Source of the DNA: Gemmatimonas sp038250435
GTDB lineage: Bacteria; Gemmatimonadota; Gemmatimonadetes; Gemmatimonadales; Gemmatimonadaceae
Direction: 5' to 3'
Length of the DNA: 64,000 nucleotides
Assembly (NCBI GenBank): GCA_038250435.1
Contig: JBBSCJ010000002.1
Span: 124,001 to 188,000 of the forward strand
The notes beneath the pieces are model-generated. The model saw only the letters and a program-made list of their open reading frames with translations. It ran no database searches and was not told the origin of the DNA. Positions 18,407 to 26,862 of the stretch are shown piece by piece (position 1 is the stretch's first letter; every line of letters starts with the position of its first letter). The position numbers and the translations under genes are program-made.

Positions 18407-18841
18407 TTAATCGACGATGATGTCGGGGTCGATGACAATCGTGTCGCGCGTATTCCCCGAGCGACAGATCAGTCCGATGTCATAGCGGTAGCGCCCGCGC
18501 GCGTTGCCCTTCATGCGCCGTCCCTGTCCCGGACTGCTTTTGCGTCCGACATACGGCGGCGGTGCGTCGAACAGCCATGCTGCCGGATCCTTGGGCATGA
18601 TCATCATGCTATCGGTATTGGCGCCGCTGTTCAGCACCCAGTTCACCTCGTCCCCCTGGCGTACAGCGGCGTTCCACGGACTTATGCTGACGCGGGTACT
18701 GCGCGGACCCGCGCAACGGGCATCCACAGTAATCGATACGACCGCACGTATCGATCCGGCATGGGCGGAGCGCGAAGACGAACGCGCCGCCAGCAGCGGT
18801 AACGACACCAGCGACGCCAGCAGCAGAATTCGAGCGCGCAC
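18407..18841 (-). CDS. Small exported cupredoxin-like protein without copper ligands
   Basis: A 144-residue secreted protein: signal peptide (VRARILLLASLVSLPLLAARS) followed by a beta-rich domain of about 110 residues (VVSITVDARCAGPRSTRVSISPWNAAVRQGDEVNWVLN). The V-x-x-GDEVNW-VLN stretch resembles the core strands of cupredoxins, but the C-terminal C-x-x-H-x-x-M copper site is absent; only IGLICRSGN remains. I start at the GTG at 18841 because GGAG lies six bases upstream and the signal peptide begins there. It sits between the kinase and the ABC exporter, all on the minus strand. Function unknown. Confidence 0.6.
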   Translation of the reverse strand: MRARILLLASLVSLPLLAARSSSRSAHAGSIRAVVSITVDARCAGPRSTRVSISPWNAAVRQGDEVNWVLNSGANTDSMMIMPKDPAAWLFDAPPPYVGRKSSPGQGRRMKGNARGRYRYDIGLICRSGNTRDTIVIDPDIIVD

Positions 18842-18910
18842 ACATTCTCCGAATGAGGATACCGTTAGCTTCGCCTCCGGATCTCGGCACCGCAAGAGGA
18901 TCGCCGAACG

Positions 18911-20773
18911 TTACCGATAGCCCGCTGCCTGTAACTCGAACAGCTCAGCATACCGACCGCCTTGTGCCTGCAGCTCTTCGTGCGTGCCCATTGCCTCGAC
19001 GGCGCCGTCCACCAATACCAGAATGCGGTCCGCCATGCGTACGCTGGAGAACCGATGCGAAATCAGCATGCTCGTCTTGCCATGGCCGAGCTCGTTGAAG
19101 CGTCGAAACAGCTCGAACTCGGCGCGCGCATCCAAGGCGGCGGTGGGCTCGTCCAGAATGAGGAGCTGGGCGTCGCGCATGTAGGCGCGCGCGATGGCGA
19201 GTTTCTGCCATTCTCCACCCGACAGCTCGATGCCGGTACGAAAGCGCTTGCCGATGAGCTGATCGAATTTGCCGGGCAGCTTCTCGATCACGTCGTCCGC
19301 CAAGCTGCGACGGGCCGCCTCGGCGATGCGCGCGGCGTCGCCCCGCGCCTCGATGCGACCCACCGCGATGTTCTCCCCGGCCGTGAGGCTATAGCGCACG
19401 AAATCCTGAAAGATCACCCCGATGTTCGCGCGCACATCGTGCAGATCGTAGTCACGCAGATCCCGACCGTCCAGCAGAATACGCCCTTCGGTTGGATCGT
19501 ACAGCCGCGCCGCAAGTTTGACGAGCGTCGTCTTCCCCGCACCGTTCTCCCCGACCAGCGCCAAAGTCTCTCCCGCGCGCAGCTCGAAGCTCAGCTGACG
19601 AACCGCCCAGCTGTCGGTGCCCGGATAGCGGAATCCGACTCCCTCGAACACCATCCCCGAGGCGATGGGTCGCGGAAAGGGTCGCGCGTCCGGAGGCGAG
19701 TGTATCCGCGACTGAATCGCGAAAAACGAAAACAGGTCGTCGAGATACAACGCCTGGCTGGCCGTGTACGAAAAGCCGACCAGCAGTGCCTCCAACTGCG
19801 TACTCAGACGACGGAACGATCCGGCCAGAAAGGTGAGGTCGCCGATCGTGAACCGGCCGGTGAGCGTGCGATAGGCGATGAACGCGTACGCGCTGTAGTA
19901 CCCGACCGTGCCGATCGCGGTAAGCGCCGCCATCCAGCCAGCGCGCTTGGTGGCGAGCGTCCGATTCACCCGATAAAAGTCCAGCGACAGCGCGCGGAAT
20001 CGCTCAACAAGGAACGCGTTCAGGCCAAAACTCTTCACTTCCTTCGCCGTATCGACGCTCGTACCGGTCTGCCGCAGGTACTCCAGCTGTCGGCGCTCCT
20101 GTGCACGTGACCACTGCAGCCGATAGTCGCGGGCGTTGAAGTGTGCCTCGCCCAGGAAGGCCGGCACTAGCGCCACGAATAGCAGCAAGATCAGCCCTGG
20201 CGCATAAAAGGCCAGCCCAGCGCCGAAGCTTGCAATGGTGATCAGGTTCTGGACCTGCCCGAACACCTGCCCCATCACCCCAAGCCCGGCCGATGCCTGC
20301 GAGCGTGCGCGCTCGAGACGATCCTGGAGATCGCTGTCCTCGAACTGTTCGAGATCGAGCGACGCGGCATGCTCCATCAGCCGCGCACTGGTCGCAATCG
20401 AAAAGCGCGCGCCGAGCATCATGTCGAAGAGCGCTCCGGCGCGACCGAGCAAGTCGGCCGCCAGCGCCAGTGCGAACTCCGCCGTCAGCAACCACACCGC
20501 GCGATCGAGATGACCGCCGGCATACCAGTCGGCGAGCGACGTCGGCGCATTGGCCAGAGATGTCCGGGCGATGACTTCGTCGATGATCAGCTTCCCGATG
20601 TACAGCGAGAGCACGGGAAGCAGCGCGCGCACGAAGCGCATGCCGATACTCGCGCATGTCAGGAGCCGGTCGGTGCGCCAGACGAGTCCGAACAGCGGGG
20701 CGACGTGCCGGAGCGCGCCAAGCCGGTCCCGCATCGTGGAGCTGGGGGGCGGGGGGCCTCCGCGACGTGCCAT
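18911..20773 (-). CDS. ABC exporter, fused permease-ATPase
   Basis: A half-size exporter of 620 residues: a six-helix membrane domain (about residues 35-330) followed by an ATPase with Walker A GENGAGKTT, a Q-loop in NIGVIFQDF, signature ELSGGEWQK, Walker B LLILDEPTAALDA and the H-loop SHRF. It presumably works as a homodimer; the substrate is not predictable. The first base of its ATG is the last base of the TGA of the upstream GyrI-like gene, so the two are translationally coupled. The N-terminus is proline-rich (MARRGGPPPPSS), so a slightly later start is possible. Confidence 0.9.
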   Translation of the reverse strand: MARRGGPPPPSSTMRDRLGALRHVAPLFGLVWRTDRLLTCASIGMRFVRALLPVLSLYIGKLIIDEVIARTSLANAPTSLADWYAGGHLDRAVWLLTAEFALALAADLLGRAGALFDMMLGARFSIATSARLMEHAASLDLEQFEDSDLQDRLERARSQASAGLGVMGQVFGQVQNLITIASFGAGLAFYAPGLILLLFVALVPAFLGEAHFNARDYRLQWSRAQERRQLEYLRQTGTSVDTAKEVKSFGLNAFLVERFRALSLDFYRVNRTLATKRAGWMAALTAIGTVGYYSAYAFIAYRTLTGRFTIGDLTFLAGSFRRLSTQLEALLVGFSYTASQALYLDDLFSFFAIQSRIHSPPDARPFPRPIASGMVFEGVGFRYPGTDSWAVRQLSFELRAGETLALVGENGAGKTTLVKLAARLYDPTEGRILLDGRDLRDYDLHDVRANIGVIFQDFVRYSLTAGENIAVGRIEARGDAARIAEAARRSLADDVIEKLPGKFDQLIGKRFRTGIELSGGEWQKLAIARAYMRDAQLLILDEPTAALDARAEFELFRRFNELGHGKTSMLISHRFSSVRMADRILVLVDGAVEAMGTHEELQAQGGRYAELFELQAAGYR

Positions 20774-21237
20774 CAGTCGAGCAGAGGTCGGTTCAGCTCG
20801 GTGCGATACGCTGTGCCGTCAGGCCCTGACTCCGGGCCCACGAGGTAACGCTCCCAGATATCCCCTCTCCCGGCATCACCATGCTCCGTTATCCACGCCC
20901 CGAACTCGCTCCACGCCGCCCCTAGCCCTTCATACGGACCCAGATAGACTGCCCGCGCCACCTTCGCAGAGGGAAGACTTCCTGCTAGCACGCGACCCGA
21001 TGGCGTGACCGGAGACGACACGGGCACCCCGATCTCGAAATCAAAAAGCTCCGGGTCGAGACGTCGATGGTACGAATACCATGGACCCGTCGGCCCGACG
21101 CCCAGCGCCGTGACGACGGCCATCAACTCGGCAATACCCGGACCCATGACGTTCCGGATCTCACTGCGAGGAATCGTGAAGGCGATCACGGCAGTCTCCT
21201 GCCGGTCGCTGTGGGTCACGTGCGGATGGTCCAGCAT
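20773..21237 (-). CDS. GyrI-like / AraC effector-binding domain protein
   Basis: A stand-alone 154-residue small-molecule-binding domain of the SOUL/GyrI-like type, with the usual run: an N-terminal strand that includes IPRSEIRNVMGPGIAELMAVV, then GVGPTGPWYSYHRRLDPELFDFEIGVPV, GRVLAGSLPSAKVARAVYLGPYEGL and ERYLVGPESGPDGTAYRTELNRPL. No DNA-binding domain is attached. The family binds drugs or lipophilic ligands, and coupling to an ABC exporter suggests a substrate-binding or buffering role; that is inference. The ATG at 21237 gives the full domain. The 480 bases upstream hold nothing I can identify. Confidence 0.8.
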   Translation of the reverse strand: MLDHPHVTHSDRQETAVIAFTIPRSEIRNVMGPGIAELMAVVTALGVGPTGPWYSYHRRLDPELFDFEIGVPVSSPVTPSGRVLAGSLPSAKVARAVYLGPYEGLGAAWSEFGAWITEHGDAGRGDIWERYLVGPESGPDGTAYRTELNRPLLD

Positions 21238-21239
21238 CC

Positions 21240-21716
21240 AGTCGGCTCCGGGTCGGCGGGCGGGTACGCGCAGTGTACGTCACGACAGCGCCACACACCA
21301 CCGTGTCGCGGCGACTACACCGGGTGCTGACCACCTCCCACGTCGATTCCTCTTTCGACAACGTCCGCCTGGCGAGCGGAGGGCTCATCAACACGCTTGA
21401 GACGGCGTAGCGGATGACAGGAGCAGCAAAGGACCGGGCGGCGCGCAGCTCACGGCGCCGAGCGCCGGCGGCGAGTGCCGCTCGCCGATGGTCGATCCAC
21501 GCTCTGGAACGCGTTTGACGCTCGAGACGAGCCGAACGGGAGCTGGAGCGGCCATTGGCGATGACGCGGTACCGGGTACACGGCTGCACGACTGATTCGT
21601 AACCGCTTCGCGCTGTTACCTGCCGGCTTTCGGCTTTTCCCCGCAGCCCCTGCGCCTCTCTGTGCTCGGAGTGGTCAGTTCCGGCGATCCGCTGAACCGG
21701 AGCGCGGCGAGCGACC
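21240..21716. other. Intergenic stretch with no supported gene
   Basis: About 480 bases between two minus-strand genes. Open frames here are short and Arg/Ser/Ala-rich, as expected of chance frames in GC-rich DNA. A plus-strand frame of about 35 codons around 21488-21595 (MVDPRSGTRLTLE...) looks slightly protein-like and could be the tail of a decayed gene, but I cannot name it. No hairpin followed by a T-run and no tRNA-like fold were seen. Confidence 0.4.
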
Positions 21717-22157
21717 TCAGGGTGAAGCGGCGGCGCGTGCGGCCTGCACGCGCTTGCGGAAGCGCTCCGCGATCAGGCGACCCATCTCGCTGTGCGTCGC
21801 CACCCATTCTGCGTTGCGGAAGCCCATCGGGTTTACCTGGGCGCGATACTCCACCAGCCAGGGTTCGATGCGCGAGAAGAGCAATAGGCCTTCGCCGTTG
21901 CTCTCAAGCATGAAGTCCGCGTGCATGACCCCGTGGCGTGCCATGGCGTACGTCATCTCCCAGTAGCTCGAACACTGCCGGAACGCATCGTTGAGTGGGT
22001 GCTCCGCCTTGGTCACCGCCAGCACCTCTTCGAAGCTCGTGGGCAGGAACGTGGTGACCAGCGCACGGCGTGACTCGCGCATGACGTCATCGCGGCGAAG
22101 TTCGTACAAACGCAACACGAGCTCGGCGTCGTGATGATCGGGAAATTCCTTCGACAT
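21717..22157 (-). CDS. Conserved hypothetical protein
   Basis: A 146-residue soluble, probably helical protein that I do not recognise (MSKEFPDHHDAELVLRLYELRRDDVMRESR...). It has no signal peptide, no cysteines arranged for metal binding and no nucleotide motif. The acidic/aromatic middle (SYWEMTYAMARHGVMHADFMLESNGEGLLLFSRIEPWLVEYR) is rich in conserved-looking Trp/Tyr. The ATG at 22157 has GGAG at ideal distance, which supports a real gene. It lies 36 bases downstream of the large helicase gene on the same strand and is likely co-transcribed with it. Confidence 0.65.
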   Translation of the reverse strand: MSKEFPDHHDAELVLRLYELRRDDVMRESRRALVTTFLPTSFEEVLAVTKAEHPLNDAFRQCSSYWEMTYAMARHGVMHADFMLESNGEGLLLFSRIEPWLVEYRAQVNPMGFRNAEWVATHSEMGRLIAERFRKRVQAARAAASP

Positions 22158-22193
22158 GGTGCTCCGGCTTTCAGGATTGAGGGTAACGACGGT

Positions 22194-25100
22194 TCAACTC
22201 AGCAACAGCTCCAGCTCTTCGCGCCCCAGCGACGACAACACCGAGGCATCGGCGCGAATGATGGCATCGGCCAGGTCGCGCTTCTGCTCCTGCAGAGCGA
22301 GCACCTTTTCTTCAACGGTGTCACGGGCGATGAGCCGTGCGGCGAACACCCGTCGTGTTTGCCCGATACGGTGCGCGCGATCGATGGCCTGCGCTTCCAC
22401 GGCAGGGTTCCACCACGGATCGAGCAGGTAGACATAATCGGCCGCCGTAAGATTGAGCCCCACTCCACCGGCCTTGAGCGAGATCAGGAACACCGGGCAT
22501 GCCGGATCTTCCTGAAAGCGTGTCACCACGCGCTGCCGGTCGGTGGTGTCGCCGTCGAGGTACGCGTACGCGATGCCGTCGCGATCGAAACGATCGCGCA
22601 CGATGCCGAGCAGCGTCGTGAATTGCGAGAACACCAGCACCTTGTGTCCTTCCGCCACCGCATCACTCACGCGCGACACGAGCAGCTCCACCTTGCTGCT
22701 GGGCTCATCGCGGCGGCTCGGATCGATCAACCCCGGATGACAGGCGGCCTGACGCAGACGCAGCAACGCTTCGAGCACATGCATGCGATGTGCACCGATC
22801 GCGCCGGGACCGATCTGCCTGAACAATGACGTCCGATAGTGATCGCGCAATTCGTCGTAGCGCGCGCGCTCCTTGGTCGACAGCTCCACCAGCAACGTCT
22901 GCTCGAGACGCTCGGGCAGTTCCGGGGCCACCTGCGCCTTGGTGCGACGCAGGATGTACGGGCGTACGGCGCGGGCAAGCAGTGCACGGGAAGCTTCGCG
23001 CGTATCACTCGTTTCGCCCGCGCCCACCATGGTGGCATCCACCCGCTCGGTCTCCCCGTCTGCGGGGACGGCCTCGTTGCCGCGTGCATCCGTCGGCGCC
23101 GCGCTCGTCTCTGCGGATTCCGTTTCGTGTGCCGCCGCGTCGGGCTCATCCCCGTCGCTGGCATCGGCATCGGGGAGATCGGGCACCATCGGATCGCGAC
23201 GCTCGAGTTGCTCGAGATGTGCGGCGAAGACCGACGCCTTGCCGAGCAGTCCGGGATTGAGGAAGTCGAGCAGACTCCACAGCTCGCGGATACTGTTTTC
23301 GATGGGTGTGCCGCTCATCGCGATGCGATGTTTCGTACGAACCAGGCGTGCCGCCTTTGCCGATGCCGTCGCGGAGTTCTTGATCGCCTGTGCCTCGTCG
23401 AGCACGAGATAATCGAACTCCATCTCGCGCATCACCGGCGCATCGCGACGTAGCGTGCCGTACGTGGTGATCACGACGTCGTACTCACGAAAGTGCGACG
23501 TGTCGCGCTCACGCGCCGGCCCCTGATGCACCAGCAGCCGCAGCGTCGGCGCAAACCGCTCGGCTTCCTGCACCCAGTTGAACACGAGCGAACGCGGCAC
23601 TACCACGAGCGACGGCCCGGCGCCTTCGGTCTGACGGGCCGCGAGCAACGCCAGTACCTGCACCGTCTTGCCAAGACCCATGTCGTCGGCCAGGCAGCCG
23701 CCGAAGCCGAAGCTGCGCAGGAAATGCAGCCACCCCAACCCCTCGCGCTGGTAGTCGCGCAGCGTGCCGGTGAAGCTCGCAGGCGGATCAGCCTCGTGCA
23801 CACCCTGAAACGTGGTGAGCTGCTCGCGCGCGTGCGCGAACGCCGCATCGATGTCCGGCTCCGGCAGCGCGCTCAGAAGTACGTCGAGTACGCCCAGCTG
23901 GTTGGCAGCAAAGCGCAGCCGCCCCTCGACTACCGCGCCAGTAGCGGCCAGCAGCCCGGTGCGATCGATCCAGTCGTCGTGCAAGACACCGAGCGAGTCG
24001 TCATTGAGGCGAATGGTGCGCTCGCCGCGGCGCAGGGCCGCCAGCAGCTCCGGCAGCCGCACGGTGTTACCCCCGAATTCCACCGAGGCGTCCACGTCGA
24101 ACCAGTCGATGCCGGTGCGCACCTGCAGCGCGAGCGGACCGGCGGTGCGCAGCGTGCGTCCCTCGAATTCCACCTGCCATCCTTCGCGCACCAGCTCCAC
24201 CGCTGCACCGACGCCACGGCTCTCCGCGATGCGCAGCACCGAACGCCGACCGGGTTCGTCGCTGCGGCGAAACCCCACCTGCTCCAGCCGATGCGTGTAC
24301 GCCGACTCGGCCACGCGATGCCGGCGCACGATCCGTCCTGTCTCTTCGTGCACGATGCCGGCGGCATTCAAGTCGGCGTGAATGCGCATGCCATCGTATT
24401 CGAATGCCACCGCTGCCTCGAACTCCGGCGGCGTCCATGCGCTTGCCGTGGTTTTGCGCAGCGACAGCCGCGGCACCGGCTGCTGTTCAACGGTGTCCAC
24501 CGCGAGTTCGGGAGGAAGCTCCATCGGCGGGAGCTGCGGCAGCGCGTACAACTCGCGGAGCAGGTCCATCGCCTCGGCATGCGGAATCCCCTGCAGCGTC
24601 CCGATGGCTAGTGCGCTGGTGAGTGCATGCGCGCCATGATCACGCACCCGCTGCACGCGGCCGTTCGCAATCAGGACGCCGTCGCCGGTGCGCAGATCCA
24701 CCCCGTGCAGCTCGAGCCGCTCGTCTCCGCGCTCGAGCCACCCTTCCAGCCCATAGCTGTCGCTGTCTCCTTCACGTCGAATCGCCAACCGCAGCGCCCA
24801 GGGATCATCGCCCTCCCACTCGAGAGGCAACTCGTCGCGGCTTTCCGCATGCCGGCGAACGCGGCAACGCCCGGTCTCGCACATCCGACGCAGCGTGATG
24901 TCGATCGCGTCGGCGGACACCACGAACCTCGAGGCGGGTCGGGCCGCCAGATCCTCGTCAAACTCTGTCGTGGAGCCGAGCAACAGCTGCGCGATTTCCC
25001 GATCCAGCGGGTCCGGCGCGGCAAGCCACTGCGCGCGTGTCAGACGGAACGTTCGCGTGGCTCCCCAGACGCCGGCCTTTTTTTGCGGTACCTGCAGCCC

Positions 25101-25772
25101 CACGTCGATCACCAACCCGTGATCGCGTTGCGCGCTGCGCGCTGCATCGACGGTGTACACGATGCGCTTGCCCGCCGGAAAGGTGTGCGCATCGCGACGC
25201 AGTTCGGCATCGGGCGACATAAGCCGCCGTACGGCGCGCAGCTGCTGCACCCAAGGACGCGGATCGTGCGCCGGGGTCGCCGGCATCGCGAGGCCGTGCG
25301 CATCGCGGGGTACCGCATTCGCCATCGCCTGCTGCATGGTGCGCGTCGCTTCGTCCTGCGCGCGCTGGGACGCCACGCGCTCTTCGGCTTCACGCGCCAC
25401 TCGCGCCTTCTCGGCCGCTTCGCGTGCCTCGCGCAGTGAGCGACCCTCCGCCAGAAACTGTTCATCCGGGACCGACGGCAACGTTCCGGCGCGGTCACAG
25501 AACTGCAATACGCCCCAGAGATGTTCGCACGAGCCGTGGTCACGTGAGTATCCACAGCTGCACTGCAGGTCCAGCGCGCCCCCGGCCACGACGCGCACCT
25601 GCACGAACGCCTTTACCCGGTCGGCAACTTCGGCTTCCACCAGGCTGGACGTGCTGGTAACGACCTGCACCCGGCTCTTGCGCACGAAGTCATCACCACG
25701 CGTGCGAAGCAGTGGAGTGAATCGGCTGACGATTTTGGGGGTAAGCTGCGTGCGGCGGACATGCTGAGGCAT
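22194..25772 (-). CDS. SWIM zinc finger / SNF2 family DNA-dependent ATPase
   Basis: A 1192-residue bacterial SWI2/SNF2 protein. Near the N-terminus is a SWIM zinc finger (LQCSCGYSRDHGSCEHLWGVL, the C-x-C-xn-C-x-H pattern). A long middle region follows, then the helicase core: motif I DDMGLGKTVQVLAL with K702, motif II LDEAQ, SGTPIENS, and a C-terminal helicase lobe with VFSQFTTLL, YLDGDTTDRQ, SLKAGGVGLNLTAADYV and DPWWNPAVEAQAIDRAHRIGQ. An acidic, low-complexity insert (DADASDGDEPDAAAHETESAETSAAPTDARG) interrupts the region between the two lobes. Likely remodels nucleic acid-protein complexes; a role in RNA-polymerase recycling (RapA/HepA-like) or repair is possible but not shown. Confidence 0.93.
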   Translation of the reverse strand: MPQHVRRTQLTPKIVSRFTPLLRTRGDDFVRKSRVQVVTSTSSLVEAEVADRVKAFVQVRVVAGGALDLQCSCGYSRDHGSCEHLWGVLQFCDRAGTLPSVPDEQFLAEGRSLREAREAAEKARVAREAEERVASQRAQDEATRTMQQAMANAVPRDAHGLAMPATPAHDPRPWVQQLRAVRRLMSPDAELRRDAHTFPAGKRIVYTVDAARSAQRDHGLVIDVGLQVPQKKAGVWGATRTFRLTRAQWLAAPDPLDREIAQLLLGSTTEFDEDLAARPASRFVVSADAIDITLRRMCETGRCRVRRHAESRDELPLEWEGDDPWALRLAIRREGDSDSYGLEGWLERGDERLELHGVDLRTGDGVLIANGRVQRVRDHGAHALTSALAIGTLQGIPHAEAMDLLRELYALPQLPPMELPPELAVDTVEQQPVPRLSLRKTTASAWTPPEFEAAVAFEYDGMRIHADLNAAGIVHEETGRIVRRHRVAESAYTHRLEQVGFRRSDEPGRRSVLRIAESRGVGAAVELVREGWQVEFEGRTLRTAGPLALQVRTGIDWFDVDASVEFGGNTVRLPELLAALRRGERTIRLNDDSLGVLHDDWIDRTGLLAATGAVVEGRLRFAANQLGVLDVLLSALPEPDIDAAFAHAREQLTTFQGVHEADPPASFTGTLRDYQREGLGWLHFLRSFGFGGCLADDMGLGKTVQVLALLAARQTEGAGPSLVVVPRSLVFNWVQEAERFAPTLRLLVHQGPARERDTSHFREYDVVITTYGTLRRDAPVMREMEFDYLVLDEAQAIKNSATASAKAARLVRTKHRIAMSGTPIENSIRELWSLLDFLNPGLLGKASVFAAHLEQLERRDPMVPDLPDADASDGDEPDAAAHETESAETSAAPTDARGNEAVPADGETERVDATMVGAGETSDTREASRALLARAVRPYILRRTKAQVAPELPERLEQTLLVELSTKERARYDELRDHYRTSLFRQIGPGAIGAHRMHVLEALLRLRQAACHPGLIDPSRRDEPSSKVELLVSRVSDAVAEGHKVLVFSQFTTLLGIVRDRFDRDGIAYAYLDGDTTDRQRVVTRFQEDPACPVFLISLKAGGVGLNLTAADYVYLLDPWWNPAVEAQAIDRAHRIGQTRRVFAARLIARDTVEEKVLALQEQKRDLADAIIRADASVLSSLGREELELLLS

Positions 25773-25868
25773 CCCCGTAAGTTAATCGTTGGCGGATGCC
25801 GAACGTGGAGATTCCACACGTAATTCCGGCATCGGCCCTACCCCACTCACTCTTTTTCCGACGCCCCC

Positions 25869-26345
25869 ATGTCCATCCTCCGGCTCGCGCTCGCCGCCGC
25901 CCTCGCCCTCCCCGTTTCGCCACTCATCGCCTCCGCACAGCTGACGGATAGCAAGGCACTCACCGCTGCTGCCGTCAAGAATGCGCTGGGCGCCGCTGAA
26001 GCCACCGCGCGCCAGAACCGCTGGAACGTCTCCATCGCGGTCGTCGATTTGGGCGGTGATCTGCTGGGCTTTGTTCGCCTCGACAACGCCAGCGCCGGCA
26101 CGGCGCAGATCGCGATCGGAAAAGCCCGCACGTCGGCGCGTTTCGGTCGCCCCACCAAAGTCTACGCGGATCGCATTTTGTCAGACACACTCACCTTTCT
26201 GTCGGTGGACGGCCTGATCACGCTACAGGGTGGTCTGCCTATCCTCGTGAACGGACGGGTGATCGGCGCCATCGGTGTGAGCGGCGTGACCAGCGCACAG
26301 GACGAACAGGTCGCAGCGGCGGGCGTGGCCGCGATTACGCCTTAG
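25869..26345 (+). CDS. GlcG/HbpS-like heme-binding family protein, exported
   Basis: A 158-residue protein with a signal peptide (to about ASAQ, residue 24) and a GlcG/HbpS domain: LTAAAVKNALGAAEATARQNRWNVSIAVVDLGGDLLGFVRLDNASAGTAQIAIGKARTSARFGR, then GGLPILVNGRVIGAIGVSGVTSAQDEQVAAAGVAAI. Members bind heme or act as small-molecule sensors, and many are encoded next to other metabolic genes. Here the gene stands alone. The start ATG at 25869 is the only one preceding the signal peptide. Its stop is 15 bases from the stop of the convergent small gene. Confidence 0.86.
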   Translation: MSILRLALAAALALPVSPLIASAQLTDSKALTAAAVKNALGAAEATARQNRWNVSIAVVDLGGDLLGFVRLDNASAGTAQIAIGKARTSARFGRPTKVYADRILSDTLTFLSVDGLITLQGGLPILVNGRVIGAIGVSGVTSAQDEQVAAAGVAAITP

Positions 26346-26360
26346 CCACCCTACCCGCGT

Positions 26361-26606
26361 TTACGCGTCGCCACGGTCCATCTCAGCCGCCGGAGCCGAC
26401 CCCTCGAAGGTTCCGCCGGGGAGCACGTCACCCGGCTTGATTGTGCGTTCGGTAAGGCGAATGACCCCTGATACGAAATTCTGCGCAACGCTCGGTTCTG
26501 CATCGCGAAGCCGATAGCCAGCACAAAAACGCACCGGCGGTGAAAAAACCGGCGTCCGGCTCAATGTGAAGAGCAGCGTGTTGAAGAGGCGCTCCTCGGT
26601 GTGCAT
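26361..26606 (-). CDS. Small hypothetical protein
   Basis: An 81-residue soluble frame that I do not recognise (MHTEERLFNTLLFTLSRTPVFSPPVRFCAGYRLRDAEPSV...). It has protein-like composition, ends in an acidic tail, and starts 10 bases after the DUF1289 stop, so it probably belongs to that transcript. An in-frame GTG/ATG further upstream at 26657 would overlap DUF1289. Evidence for expression is limited to context. Confidence 0.4.
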   Translation of the reverse strand: MHTEERLFNTLLFTLSRTPVFSPPVRFCAGYRLRDAEPSVAQNFVSGVIRLTERTIKPGDVLPGGTFEGSAPAAEMDRGDA

Positions 26607-26616
26607 CGTGAAAGGG

Positions 26617-26814
26617 CTACCGGTTTTCCCCGTGACCGCGAAAACCCAATCGTTCATTGACGGCGCGCCGCTCGTCCAGCGTCATCGATGCCCACCGTGC
26701 GATCTCAGCGAGCGACCGGCCGCACCCGAAACACCGAGCGTGCTCGTCGAGCTGACACAGCTTGATACAGGGCGAGGCGGCGGGGAATTCGCCGGCAGCG
26801 GGCAACGAGGACAT
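26617..26814 (-). CDS. DUF1289 family small cysteine-rich protein
   Basis: A 65-residue protein with the DUF1289 pattern SPCIKLCQLDEHARCFGCGRSLAEIARWASMTLDERRAVNERL: four cysteines (C-x3-C and C-x2-C) that could bind a metal or Fe-S cluster, followed by the conserved W-x-x-M-x-x-x-E-R helix. Function in bacteria is unknown. I chose the ATG at 26814; a GTG at 26838 is in frame and would add eight residues. Upstream lies the stop of the LVIVD gene, transcribed in the same direction. Confidence 0.8.
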   Translation of the reverse strand: MSSLPAAGEFPAASPCIKLCQLDEHARCFGCGRSLAEIARWASMTLDERRAVNERLGFRGHGENR

Positions 26815-26862
26815 GCTGGTAATGTAGACGGAGGCCACCGCGCTGCCAGCGCGGCAGGTACC

